Source: Natronococcus sp. A-GB7
Lineage (GTDB): Archaea; Halobacteriota; Halobacteria; Halobacteriales; Natrialbaceae
DNA length: 64,000 bases
Assembly: GCF_029688865.1 (NCBI RefSeq)
Contig: NZ_JARUKV010000001.1
Span: 248,001 to 312,000, forward strand
Direction: 5' to 3'
Part shown: piece after piece, positions 45,846 to 54,217 of the stretch
Numbering within the stretch: position 1 is the stretch's first letter
How the letters are laid out: each line of letters starts with the position of its first letter
Notes under the pieces: generated by a model
What the model saw: the letters and a program-made list of their open reading frames with translations, nothing else
Told to the model about the DNA's origin: nothing
Databases searched by the model: none
Made by a program: the position numbers and the translations under genes

Positions 45846-47957
45846 TTACGGGTCGATCAGATCCCGTCCGCGCGCCGAGAGCGGGTTCGCGACCTCGCTG
45901 GTCACGTACTCGTGGCGCTTGCCCCGCAGGCGCATCGCGGTCAGGGCCTTGTGGGGCGTCGACGCCGCGAACAGCGCGCGTTCGTCGCGCTCGAGGCGGT
46001 CCGCGGGAACCGACCCCTCGGCTCGGATCGCCTCGAACGCGCGCTCGCAGCGATCCGCGATCCGCTCCCAGCAGACCCGCTCGTCGACCGGGAACTCGTC
46101 GGCGACCGTCGCGACCAGCTCCGCGAGGTGGTTCTGGAACAGCGCGTAGTGCAGCTTCCGGTAACAGTCCACGGCGTCGTCGGCCTCGAGGTCCGAATCC
46201 GGGTAAGGATCGAGCGAGAGGCCGCGCTCGGCGAGCCGATCCCGGTGGACGCGGATCCCGCCGAGATCGCGAACCAGCGTCGCGACGGGCTCGGCGTCCT
46301 CGAGGACGATCAGACTGTTCTGGAGGTGGCTCTCGAGGGCGACCCCGTACTCGCTCAGCAGGGCCAGCTGCTCGGGGACGACGACGGCGGCGTAGCGCTC
46401 GAGGAACAACAGCGCCGCCTCACCGGCCGTCGACGCCCCCGTTCGATCGCCGTAGCGCTCGATCAGCTCGCAGACGAGCGGGCGCCCGGTCGTCGGCGCG
46501 TCGGCGACCAGGCTCGAGGCGACCACCGGAACGCCGTCTTCGGGGACGAGCGGATGCTCGGCCGGGTTCTCCCGCAGCAGCCCCGAGAGGTGACGGGCGT
46601 CGTCGAACGCCTCGCCCTCGGGGTGGGGACCGCCCGGCGGATAGTAACAGGTTGCGGCCGGCTCGGCGAGCAGCCCCAGTCGATCGAGGTCCTCTCGCCG
46701 CTCGATCTCCCGGACGACGTCGGTTACCTGCGGCCCGTTCGAGACGGCGTGGGGCGACAGCGTCCGCACGACGTTGGTCGTCTGAACCGGAATCGCGAGC
46801 TTGAGATGTGGGAGCGGACCGTCGGCGGTCCGCTCGGTTTCGTAGGGAACGACGGTCCGGAGGTTGAGCTGTGGCGTCACCGGTACCGCGTAGTCGGCGA
46901 TCGGAACGACCCGTCCGTCCTCGATCCCGTCCGCGTACCGTTCGGGAATCGTTCGGTGGTACTGCAGCGGGTGGACGGGGACGACCGCGTACGACTCCCT
47001 CGCGCGACCCGCGGGGATCGCTCGCTCGAGTGCGCCCTCGAGGCCCTCGAACGTCGCGTACAGGCGATCGGTCAGCCGTCCGTCCTCGGCCGCTTCTGCT
47101 CGTGTCTCGAGGGCGTACTCCCGGTCGACGGCGACGAACCGGAGATCGACCCGATCGGTGAACTCGGGCGCGTACGCGAGGCCGTCGGCGGCGTTCATGC
47201 CCCGACGGATCTTTCCGGCGGGGTGGAACGGGTGGCCGTCGGTGACGATCCGTTCGAAGGCGGTCGCGGCGTCGGCACTCGGGACGCCCGTCGCGACGGC
47301 CTCGAGGATCGACTCGCTCGCGGCGACGGCCGTCTCGACGGCTCGCGCGTGGACGGGCCTCGCCAGCCGCGCTAACGCGAGGTTAGCGACGCTCTCGGAA
47401 ACCTCGAGGCGGATCCGCTCGGCCTGCTCGGCGTCGCTGAACGCCCCCTCGCGCTCGAGCAGCGGAACGAGGTCGACCGGATGCTCGAGCCCTCGACGTC
47501 CGCCATCGAATCCCGCCGACTCGGGCGACCGGCGCATCGGTCCGGCGAACCGAAAGCGGTCGTAGCCGTGTCTCGCCGCGATCGGAGCCACCAGCACCGT
47601 TTCGGAGGCCGGCAACGGTATCAGCGCGAGCCGACACCACCACTCGGGTAGCGGATCGACGAGCGACCGGAGTTCGGTCGCCTCGAGACCCTCGAGCGGA
47701 GCCGGCTCGTCCGGAACGGTTGGATCTGCCGGGTCGACGAACCTGAAGTCGGGGAGGCCCGCCGGCCGGCCGCGAAGCAGTCCCCGAACGAAGCGGCGGA
47801 GGATCTCTCGGCGGGCCCCTGGAAGCGCCTCGAGGTACGCCGCCTCGGCCGGAACGCTGAGATCGTTCGCACGCGCGTAGCCGGTAGCCGCGCCGAGGCT
47901 CTCCCGCTCGGCGCTCGTTCGGAGCCGAACCGACTCGCCGTCGAGGCGTTCGCTCAT
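45846..47957 (-). CDS. IucA/IucC-family siderophore synthetase
   Basis: A 703-residue NRPS-independent siderophore (NIS) synthetase, an ATP-dependent ligase that forms amide or ester bonds between citrate-type acids and amines. The ATP/citrate motif TDGHPFHPAGKIRRGMN is intact near residues 230-250, and the C-terminal FhuF-like region contains the ESHLQN motif. No partner monooxygenase, acetyltransferase, transporter or receptor is adjacent, unlike in full siderophore clusters, so the product is unknown. A flavoprotein lies just upstream. Confidence 0.92.
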   Translation of the reverse strand: MSERLDGESVRLRTSAERESLGAATGYARANDLSVPAEAAYLEALPGARREILRRFVRGLLRGRPAGLPDFRFVDPADPTVPDEPAPLEGLEATELRSLVDPLPEWWCRLALIPLPASETVLVAPIAARHGYDRFRFAGPMRRSPESAGFDGGRRGLEHPVDLVPLLEREGAFSDAEQAERIRLEVSESVANLALARLARPVHARAVETAVAASESILEAVATGVPSADAATAFERIVTDGHPFHPAGKIRRGMNAADGLAYAPEFTDRVDLRFVAVDREYALETRAEAAEDGRLTDRLYATFEGLEGALERAIPAGRARESYAVVPVHPLQYHRTIPERYADGIEDGRVVPIADYAVPVTPQLNLRTVVPYETERTADGPLPHLKLAIPVQTTNVVRTLSPHAVSNGPQVTDVVREIERREDLDRLGLLAEPAATCYYPPGGPHPEGEAFDDARHLSGLLRENPAEHPLVPEDGVPVVASSLVADAPTTGRPLVCELIERYGDRTGASTAGEAALLFLERYAAVVVPEQLALLSEYGVALESHLQNSLIVLEDAEPVATLVRDLGGIRVHRDRLAERGLSLDPYPDSDLEADDAVDCYRKLHYALFQNHLAELVATVADEFPVDERVCWERIADRCERAFEAIRAEGSVPADRLERDERALFAASTPHKALTAMRLRGKRHEYVTSEVANPLSARGRDLIDP

Positions 47958-48045
47958 CGTCGCTCCGTCCGGACGATCGGCAGCGGGCTGTTCTCAATTT
48001 CCGGACCGAGGGCCGCTGCGGCGGCCGGCATCCGGCGGGTGCGGT

Positions 48046-48834
48046 TCATTCCCGGTCACGCTCGACGCTCGGGTGCATCGTCGGTCGCTCCTCGAGCGGT
48101 TCCGAGAGCGCCTCGACCATCGTTTCGCGGGCGCGTTCGTCTCGCCGTCGGCGCTCCTCGTCGTCGATCTCCTCACACGCCGGGGGTACCTCGCGGCCGC
48201 GGCCGGTGAAGTACCCCTCCGGGACGACCCAGTCCTGGTAGTAGTTGACGTCGGCGTCGTGGATCACCGCGAAGCCGACCTTCGCGCCGTGACCTGCGGC
48301 GACGATCGCCTGGTGGGGCTCGTCGGCGATCCGGCCCGCGGCGTAGACGCCGTCGACGGCGGTCCGGCCGCCATCGTCGACGCTGACGAAGTGTTTGTTC
48401 CCGCGCTGGAGCCGGCCGACGTCCAGCGGCACGAGGTAGTCGCTGTCCGGCCAGGAGGCCGCGATCACCCGCCGAGCCTCGAGCGGGTCACCCCCGTCGG
48501 TCTCGAGGACGAACCCGTCCTCGAGGTCGGTCTCGGCGGCGGGTTCCCCGAGTTCTCGGGGCTCCGATGCGGCGGCGCTATCGACGGGCTCGACGCTCGT
48601 CACCGTGCCGAGTTCGAACGTCACGCCGGCGGTTTTGGCCTGGTCACGGGTCAGCTGGAGGTACCGACGGGCGTCGATCCCGTCCGGAAAGCCGGGGTAG
48701 TTCTCGAGGCTGGCGTTGCGCGCGAGGATCGACTCGCCCCCGTCGACGACCAGCGTGTCCAGTCCCGCGCGCGCAGTGAAGATCGACGCGGCGAGGCCGG
48801 CGACGCCTCCACCGACGATACAGACATCTCGCAT
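48046..48834 (-). CDS. Thioredoxin-reductase-like FAD oxidoreductase without CxxC
   Basis: A 262-residue flavoprotein with an N-terminal FAD motif CIVGGGVAGLAASIFTARAG and C-terminal VYAAGRIADEPHQAIVAAGHG, the closing motif of the TrxR/FprA group. The redox-active CxxC of true thioredoxin reductase is not present and the NAD domain is shortened. The ATG at 48834 is used; the frame extends upstream into the next gene's DNA. Function unknown; ferric-chelate or quinone reduction are possibilities beside the siderophore gene, but this is speculative. Confidence 0.85.
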   Translation of the reverse strand: MRDVCIVGGGVAGLAASIFTARAGLDTLVVDGGESILARNASLENYPGFPDGIDARRYLQLTRDQAKTAGVTFELGTVTSVEPVDSAAASEPRELGEPAAETDLEDGFVLETDGGDPLEARRVIAASWPDSDYLVPLDVGRLQRGNKHFVSVDDGGRTAVDGVYAAGRIADEPHQAIVAAGHGAKVGFAVIHDADVNYYQDWVVPEGYFTGRGREVPPACEEIDDEERRRRDERARETMVEALSEPLEERPTMHPSVERDRE

Positions 48835-48940
48835 ACGTGGCCGTTGACGGCCCGCCGTATAGAAGATTCCCAACCAGGTGCGTCCTCGAGCGCGAACCGT
48901 CGGTGTTCGTTCCGTCGCGACGCGTGACACAAATATAGCG

Positions 48941-48973
48941 GAAGCCCACGACTTCAGTCGTGGGAGGACGTCA
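48941..48973 (+). mobile_element. Lone IS200/IS605-type right-end hairpin
   Basis: A perfect 9-bp hairpin CCCACGACT-TC-AGTCGTGGG (48945-48964), flanked by GAAG and AGGACGTCA. This is the standard right-end/omega-RNA 3' hairpin of haloarchaeal tnpB elements as I remember it. No tnpB or left end is present. It stands 47 bases before the SRPBCC gene, the second such pairing in the window. Confidence 0.55.
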
Positions 48974-49020
48974 CTCTCCGAATGGGAATCCTTACTATCG
49001 GCGACCGTCTTATATGGGTC

Positions 49021-49542
49021 GTGGACAGGATCCTGCTCAGTACGGTCGCGTACCGCCCGCCAGAGGAGGTGTTCCCGTACGTTCAGTCGTTCGTCGACTA
49101 TCCGCGGTACACGGAACATCTCGAGGAGGTGCGCGTTCGCGGAAACGGCGACGTCGGCTCGGTCTACGACCTCCGGGTCGCCTGGTGGAAACTCAACTAC
49201 ACCGCCCGATCGAAGGTGACCGCGATCGACGCCCCCCGATCGCTCGAGTGGCACCTGCTCAACGACGTCGACGCCAGCGGCGAGTGGCGCGTCGAACCGG
49301 AACCCGACGCCGCGCCCGCGGGCATCGAGACGGCGAGTCGGATCTACTTCGACGCAACTTACGATCCGTACTCGGCCGACGAGAGCGCCCTCTCACTGCC
49401 CCGGTTCGTCTCGCTGGACTGGGTCGTCCGAAAGGCCGAGCCCAAGCTCCTGAACGAGGCCGAAACCGTCGTCGAACGGCTGGTCGCCGATATCGAGGGC
49501 CAGTACCGGGACGTCGAGCTGACGGTCCACGAGATGCCGTAA
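49021..49542 (+). CDS. SRPBCC (START-like) domain protein
   Basis: A 173-residue ligand-pocket protein related in fold to the one at 15499. It begins MDRILLSTVAYRPPEEVFPY and keeps the WWKLNYTARSKVTAID strand pair and a C-terminal amphipathic helix. The GTG at 49021 is preferred because homologous proteins start at this point; an ATG at 48982 would add 13 residues without family match. It may bind lipids or polyketide-like molecules. Confidence 0.83.
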   Translation: MDRILLSTVAYRPPEEVFPYVQSFVDYPRYTEHLEEVRVRGNGDVGSVYDLRVAWWKLNYTARSKVTAIDAPRSLEWHLLNDVDASGEWRVEPEPDAAPAGIETASRIYFDATYDPYSADESALSLPRFVSLDWVVRKAEPKLLNEAETVVERLVADIEGQYRDVELTVHEMP

Positions 49543-49720
49543 CCGACTGTTACTCCGAACTGTCGCTGTTATCGGTCCCCGACCGCCGAGGAACCGCTCC
49601 GGCTCGTATGCAGGCGCGAGCCGACTCGTTCGTTCCGACGGCGACGGAACCCACTGGGTATATAAAGGCGTTACATAGGTAGTCCGTATTCTCTCGGGGG
49701 TCGGTAGTCTGTCACTCTGT
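49543..49720. other. Intergenic region with promoter of the receiver gene
   Basis: No gene. Contains the TATA box listed next; the remaining sequence is GC-rich without recognisable features. Confidence 0.4.
49659..49666 (+). promoter_or_regulatory. Strong TATA box upstream of the leader ORF and receiver
   Basis: TATATAAA in context GGGTATATAAAGGCG. Transcription should begin near 49690, giving about 30 bases before the leader ORF at 49721. Confidence 0.65.
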
Positions 49721-49828
49721 ATGGGACGCTCGAGCACACGCCGGTCGGCGACGGACGTACGCTCCTCTGCGATCGATAGCCTCTCGACGGACACCGCAAG
49801 CGCACGGTTCACGCTCGAGGAGCGATGA
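49721..49828 (+). CDS. Possible 35-residue leader ORF coupled to the receiver gene
   Basis: ATG at 49721 to TGA at 49828 gives a basic, serine-rich 35-residue peptide starting MGRSSTRRSATDVRSSAIDS. Its stop overlaps the receiver ATG (ATGA), so ribosomes could be handed over. It lies between a strong TATA box and the receiver. No homologue is recognised and an overlap like this can occur by chance. Confidence 0.3.
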   Translation: MGRSSTRRSATDVRSSAIDSLSTDTASARFTLEER

Positions 49829-50298
49829 CCGACGACGAGGTCTCGAGGCGCACTCCCCCCGCGGAACCCCGATCCGAGGAGGCAGAGATCCTCCTCGTCG
49901 AGGACAACCCCGGTGACGTCCGCCTGCTCCAGGAAGCGCTGGCGGTCACCGATATCCCACACCAGCTTCACGTCGTCACCAACGGCGACGAGGCAGTCGA
50001 GTTCGTCTACCAGCGCGACGAGTACGCCGATGCACCCCAGCCCGACCTGATCCTGCTCGATCTGAACCTTCCGCACACGGACGGCCACGAGGTGCTCACC
50101 GAGGTGAAGTCGGATCCGGACCACAGCAGAATTCCGATCATCGTCCTCTCGAGCTCGAACGACGACGACGACATCCAGCGGGCCTACGCGGCCGGCGCCA
50201 ACGCCTACCTGACGAAACCCGTCGATCCCGACGAACTCGTCGAACGGGTCGAACTGATCCAGACGTTCTGGTTTTCGCTCGCGCAGCTTCCGGACTGA
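49825..50298 (+). CDS. Single-domain response regulator (Rcp1-like)
   Basis: A 157-residue receiver without an output domain. Acidic pair in EILLVEDNPGD, phospho-acceptor Asp79 in DLILLDLNLPHTDGHEV, Lys in AYLTKPVDPDELVE. The insertion-containing form RDEYADAPQPD is typical of Rcp1-like receivers that serve phytochrome-like or other histidine kinases. No kinase is adjacent, so the partner is elsewhere. Confidence 0.92.
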   Translation: MTDDEVSRRTPPAEPRSEEAEILLVEDNPGDVRLLQEALAVTDIPHQLHVVTNGDEAVEFVYQRDEYADAPQPDLILLDLNLPHTDGHEVLTEVKSDPDHSRIPIIVLSSSNDDDDIQRAYAAGANAYLTKPVDPDELVERVELIQTFWFSLAQLPD

Positions 50299-50395
50299 GA
50301 GCGGTCGGGAGAGTGCAAGTTCGTTCCGCGAAATCCCGCGGCTTCTCCGGTGGACGCCTGCAAAAAAGCGACGCCGTCGGTGTACCCGATCGACG

Positions 50396-50932
50396 TCAGT
50401 ACTGACTGCCGCTGACCCCGATGTCGTAGTCGTCGACGTCCTCGGCGTCCTCCAGAATCATGATCTCGAACGCCCAGGTCTGGTCGCCGTCGAGGTCCTG
50501 GGTGTTGGTCATGTACCGGTCGAGCTGGTGGCCGTCCGGATCGTAGATCCGAACGCCGACTTCGACGTAGTCGAACTGCTCGTCTCCGGTGTTCTCGATA
50601 ATACCCTCGACCTCGATATCGTCGCTGAACTCGTCTTCCTCGATCACGAGCTCGTGCTCGAGGATCTCGAGGTCGCCGAACTCGAGGACGTCCTCGCCCT
50701 CATCGCGGCCCTCGACGTCCTCCTCGTCGAGTTCCTCCTCACCACCGTCGTCGGTCTCGTCGTCATCGTCACCGTTCTCGTCGCCACCGTTTCCGTCGCC
50801 GCCGTTCTCCTCATCACCGTTTCCATCACCGTCCTGATACTCGTCGTCACCGTTGTCGTCGTCGCTGGCACAGCCCGCCAGAACGCTGGTCAGCACCACT
50901 GATCCACCAAGTAGCACGTTTCTTCGATCCAC
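50396..50932 (-). CDS. Lipoprotein with acidic linker and FxLYD domain
   Basis: A 178-residue extracellular lipoprotein. GTG at 50932 gives MDRRNVLLGGSVVLTSVLAG with a twin-arginine start and lipobox LAGC. A ~60-residue linker of Asp, Glu, Gly and Asn follows, then an FxLYD beta domain (residues ~95-178; IEGIIENTGDEQFDYVEV-like). A longer TTG start at 50959 is possible but blurs the signal. Role unknown; such lipoproteins often attach to the cell surface in haloarchaea. Confidence 0.85.
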   Translation of the reverse strand: MDRRNVLLGGSVVLTSVLAGCASDDDNGDDEYQDGDGNGDEENGGDGNGGDENGDDDDETDDGGEEELDEEDVEGRDEGEDVLEFGDLEILEHELVIEEDEFSDDIEVEGIIENTGDEQFDYVEVGVRIYDPDGHQLDRYMTNTQDLDGDQTWAFEIMILEDAEDVDDYDIGVSGSQY

Positions 50933-51067
50933 GAGACAGTCAACGTCGACGACATACAAAAGGTTATTGAATTGATATGAGTACGCCGAGTACTTTCGCT
51001 ACAATTTTCACATCAACGTATTAACTGATGGCGTGAGGTCGCTCGAACCGGGCACCACTCGTCGCTC

Positions 51068-52135
51068 TCAGAGCGTGTACTCGTGGTCGCCGTCCTCGCT
51101 CTCGAGGAACGCCTCGAGCAGGTCGATCGTCGCCGCGATATCGTCGACGTGGGCGGTCTCGGTGACGGTGTGGAGGTACCGCGTCGGGATCGAGATCGCG
51201 CCGACGGGCTTCGCGCCCGCGGTGTTCTGGAAGCCGGCGGTGTCGGTCCCGCCCGCGGGCAGGATCTCGAGCTGGAAGTCGATCCCCCGCTCGTCGGCGA
51301 CGGCCTGCATCCGACGGTGGACCTTCGGGTTCGTGATGACGCTCGAGTCCTTGAGCTTGATCGCGGTCCCCCCGCCGAGTTCGGTGACGTGGTCGCCGTC
51401 GTCGAACCCGGGGAGGTCGTTGGCGACGGTGACGTCGAGCGCGACCGCGAGGTCGGGATCGACGTCGACGCCTAGCGCGTTCGCACCCCGGAGCCCGACC
51501 TCCTCCTGGACGGTCGCACAGAAGTGGATCGTGGCGTCGGGCGCCTCGAGCCGGCGGGCGGCCTCGAGCATCGCGAACAGACAGACCCGGTCGTCCAGGG
51601 CCTTCCCCGTGATCGTCTCACCGACGCGTTCGGTGGTCTGGTCCATCGTGACGAGATCGCCCGGCGAGATCCGCTCGTCGGCCTCCTCGTAGGGGAGGCC
51701 GACGTCGACGTCGACGTCCTCGACCTTGGCCTTCTTCTCTCGCTCTTCGTCGTCCAAAGTGTGGGGCGGGGGCGAACCGATGACCCCCGGTAGGTCGCCG
51801 TCCTCGGTGTGGATCGTCACCCGCTGGGCCTTCAGGACGCGCGCGTCCCACCCGCCCAGCGCGTCGAGTTCGACGAAGCCGAACCCGTCGTCCTCGCCGC
51901 GGACGTTGCGGACCATGAAGCCGATCTCGTCCATGTGTGCGGCGACGGCCACGGAGTACTCCGACTCGCCCTCGAGCGTTCCCACGACGTTGCCCATCGC
52001 GTCGGTTCGAACGCGGTCGACGCTGTCCTCGAGTTCCTCGACGACGAGTTCGCGGACGCGGTCCTCGTAGCCGGGGACCCCGCTGGTCTCGGTCAGCTCC
52101 TCGAGAAGTTCGCTGTCGAACGGAGGGGATTCCAT
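51068..52135 (-). CDS. M42-family aminopeptidase (TET type)
   Basis: A 355-residue co-catalytic metallopeptidase forming tetrahedral dodecamers in archaea; it trims peptides from the proteasome. Metal and catalytic motifs are AAHMDEIGFMVRNV, KALDDRVCLFAMLE, ATVQEEVGLRGA and ALDVTVANDLPG, with the C-terminal YLHTVTETAHVDDI. It starts with ATG at 52135, with a TATA-like CTTATCACC ~25 bases upstream. Confidence 0.95.
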   Translation of the reverse strand: MESPPFDSELLEELTETSGVPGYEDRVRELVVEELEDSVDRVRTDAMGNVVGTLEGESEYSVAVAAHMDEIGFMVRNVRGEDDGFGFVELDALGGWDARVLKAQRVTIHTEDGDLPGVIGSPPPHTLDDEEREKKAKVEDVDVDVGLPYEEADERISPGDLVTMDQTTERVGETITGKALDDRVCLFAMLEAARRLEAPDATIHFCATVQEEVGLRGANALGVDVDPDLAVALDVTVANDLPGFDDGDHVTELGGGTAIKLKDSSVITNPKVHRRMQAVADERGIDFQLEILPAGGTDTAGFQNTAGAKPVGAISIPTRYLHTVTETAHVDDIAATIDLLEAFLESEDGDHEYTL

Positions 52136-52268
52136 GCCCGAACGTGCGGACGAACCGGTGATAAGCGCGTGGAAACCGATCGGTGCCCGATACGGAGTTG
52201 AACTCGAGGAAGAGTTAATTCACAGCCTGAGCGGCCAATACTGCCGATGTTGAGATATTAACCGCGGG

Positions 52269-52277
52269 GTATTAACG
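52269..52277 (+). promoter_or_regulatory. TATA box of the thiolase operon
   Basis: GTATTAACG about 20-25 bases before the ATG at 52294, suitable for a leaderless mRNA. A second GATATTAAC lies ~15 bases further upstream. Confidence 0.5.
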
Positions 52278-52293
52278 GGTCGGTCCACAAGGG

Positions 52294-53469
52294 ATGCGTA
52301 TGTCTGACGTACGTGTCGCAGGTTCCGGGCTGACCGCGTTCGGTCACAGTCCCGAGCGGACGAGCCGGGACCTCTTCGCGGAGGCGACCGTTACCGCCTT
52401 CGAAGAAAGCGGCGTCCCGAGAGGAGACGTCGACGCACTGTTGTACGGAAACTTCATGGGCGAGCTGTCGGAACACCAGGGCCACCACGGCCCCCTGATG
52501 GCCGAGGCCGCGGGGATCCAGGCGCCGGCGACCCGCTACGAGTCGGCGTGCGCCTCGAGCGGGGCCGCCGTCCGCGACGCCGTCTTCCGGATCCGCAACG
52601 GCGAGGACGACGTCGTCCTCGTCGGGGGCGCCGAGCGGATGACCAACCTCGGCACCGCGGGCGCGACGGAGGCGCTTGCGATCGCGGCCGACGACCTCTG
52701 GGAGGTCCGTGCGGGGATGACCTTCCCCGGCGCCTACGCCCTGATGGCACAGGCGTACTTCGACGAGTACGGCGGGGAGCACGAGGACCTGGCCCACGTC
52801 GCGATGAAGAACCACGAGAACGCCCTGACCAACGAGAAGGCCCAGTACCAGAGCGCGATCGAGATCGAGGACGTCCTCGAGGCGCCCCCAGTTTCGGAGC
52901 CGCTCGGACTGTACGACTCCTGTCCGATCTCCGACGGCGCCGCCGCGACCGTGCTGGTCAGCGAGGAGTACGCCGAGGAACACGACCTCGACGCGCCGGT
53001 CTCGATCTCGGGTACGGGACAGGGCGGCGACCGCATGGCCCTGCACGACCGGGAGTACCTCGCGCGCTCGCCTGCCGCCCGCGAGGCCGGCGAGGAAGCC
53101 TACACCGACGCGGGGATCGACGCGGCCGACGTCGACGTCGCCGAGGTCCACGACTGCTTTACCATCGCCGAGGTGCTAGCGATCGAGGCGCTCGACCTCG
53201 AGCCGATCGGCGAGGGGATCTCGGCCGCCCGCGACGAGCGGACGACGGCCGACGGCGAGACGCCGATCAACCTCTCGGGCGGGCTGAAAGCGAAGGGCCA
53301 CCCCGTCGGGGCGACCGGCGTCTCCCAGATCGCCGAGCTCGCCGACCTGCTGGCGGGTGACCACCCCAACAGCGAGTTCGTCGACGACGCGACGACCGGC
53401 GTCGCACACAACGCGGGTGGTACCGTCGCCAGCGCGACCGTTCACGTGCTGGAGGTGAGCGACCGATGA
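52294..53469 (+). CDS. Thiolase-family acyl-CoA acetyltransferase (SCP-x-like)
   Basis: A 391-residue thiolase of the archaeal type used in mevalonate or acyl-CoA metabolism. Catalytic Cys in RYESACASSGAAVRDAV, the HDCFTIAE region, and the C-terminal KAKGHPVGATGVSQIAELA. In archaea such proteins work with a zinc-ribbon OB-fold partner, here the next gene, and often with HMG-CoA synthase. ATG at 52300 is an equally possible start. Confidence 0.93.
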   Translation: MRMSDVRVAGSGLTAFGHSPERTSRDLFAEATVTAFEESGVPRGDVDALLYGNFMGELSEHQGHHGPLMAEAAGIQAPATRYESACASSGAAVRDAVFRIRNGEDDVVLVGGAERMTNLGTAGATEALAIAADDLWEVRAGMTFPGAYALMAQAYFDEYGGEHEDLAHVAMKNHENALTNEKAQYQSAIEIEDVLEAPPVSEPLGLYDSCPISDGAAATVLVSEEYAEEHDLDAPVSISGTGQGGDRMALHDREYLARSPAAREAGEEAYTDAGIDAADVDVAEVHDCFTIAEVLAIEALDLEPIGEGISAARDERTTADGETPINLSGGLKAKGHPVGATGVSQIAELADLLAGDHPNSEFVDDATTGVAHNAGGTVASATVHVLEVSDR

Positions 53470-53855
53470 GCGACGACGACGTCCAGGACGCCGGCTTCGA
53501 CGAGTGGCTCGACGCCGCCGAAGAGGGCAAAGCCTACTGCCTCGAGTGTCCGGAGGGTCACGCCTCGCTGCCGCCCCGCCGGGTCTGTCCGGACTGTGGC
53601 GCGACCGACCTCGAGGAGACCGTGCTACCCGACAGCGGCGAGATCGAGACGTTCACCGTCACCCACGTCCCGACCCCCGCCTTCGAGGAGGACGCCCCCT
53701 ACGCGACGGCCGTCGCCGCGTTCGGTCCCGTGCGACTGACCGGCCAGGTCGTCGGCGCGGACCTCGAGACCGTCGAGACCGGCCTCGAGGTCGAACTCGA
53801 GATCACGGTCTCCGAGACGACCGGCGAGCGCGTCCTCGGGTTCAGCCCGGCCTGA
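53466..53855 (+). CDS. Zinc-ribbon OB-fold (DUF35) partner of thiolase
   Basis: A 129-residue protein: rubredoxin-like zinc ribbon (YCLECPEGHASLPPRRVCPD with CGATDLE) followed by an OB fold (TFTVTHVPTPAFEEDAPYAT, RLTGQVVGAD). DUF35 proteins scaffold thiolase and HMG-CoA synthase and channel acetoacetyl-CoA. The 4-base overlap with the thiolase (ATGA) shows co-translation. Confidence 0.94.
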   Translation: MSDDDVQDAGFDEWLDAAEEGKAYCLECPEGHASLPPRRVCPDCGATDLEETVLPDSGEIETFTVTHVPTPAFEEDAPYATAVAAFGPVRLTGQVVGADLETVETGLEVELEITVSETTGERVLGFSPA

Positions 53856-53905
53856 CGGGCGGGTTCGGAAAACCCAGAACCGTTACTATCCTTCGCAGGT
53901 GAGTC

Positions 53906-54160
53906 GTGGGAGTTTCTGGACGTGCATCCCCTGTAGCTGAACTCGACGAGGTTCAGCGCGGAGACGTCCGCGAGGCGTGTGACGAACTCGATCTCGAGTG
54001 TTTTCTCGTCGAGGAGGCGACTGACCGGGGACTCACGCTGGCGTCCGTTCCCGTTCCGACGGGCGCCGTCGACGGAGCGTTACGGGAGCTCCGCGAGCAG
54101 GGTCTCGAGGCCGAGATCGAAGATGATAGTTCACCCGAAATCGGGAAGATCAGGGCCTGA
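53906..54160 (+). CDS. Small hypothetical protein
   Basis: An 84-residue protein beginning at GTG 53906, MGVSGRASPVAELDEVQRGD, with an acidic character, a helix-strand pattern (ACDELDLECFLVEEATDRG) and a C-terminal EIGKIRA. It resembles a ferredoxin-like or ACT-like half domain but I do not recognise it. Codon usage matches the neighbours, which supports coding. Confidence 0.5.
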   Translation: MGVSGRASPVAELDEVQRGDVREACDELDLECFLVEEATDRGLTLASVPVPTGAVDGALRELREQGLEAEIEDDSSPEIGKIRA

Positions 54161-54217
54161 TCTGATAACGAAAGCGTATGGCTTTTCAGTCAGACGCCCG
54201 GTTATCCAGTACTCACA

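Noticed and set aside
45246-47375. Long plus-strand ORF (709 residues) opposite coaBC and the IucA/IucC gene
   Set aside because: Spans two real minus-strand genes and has no domain signature.
49008-49016. TATA-like CTTATAT just before the SRPBCC gene at 49021
   Set aside because: It would place transcription start after the GTG at 49021, so it cannot drive the full gene.
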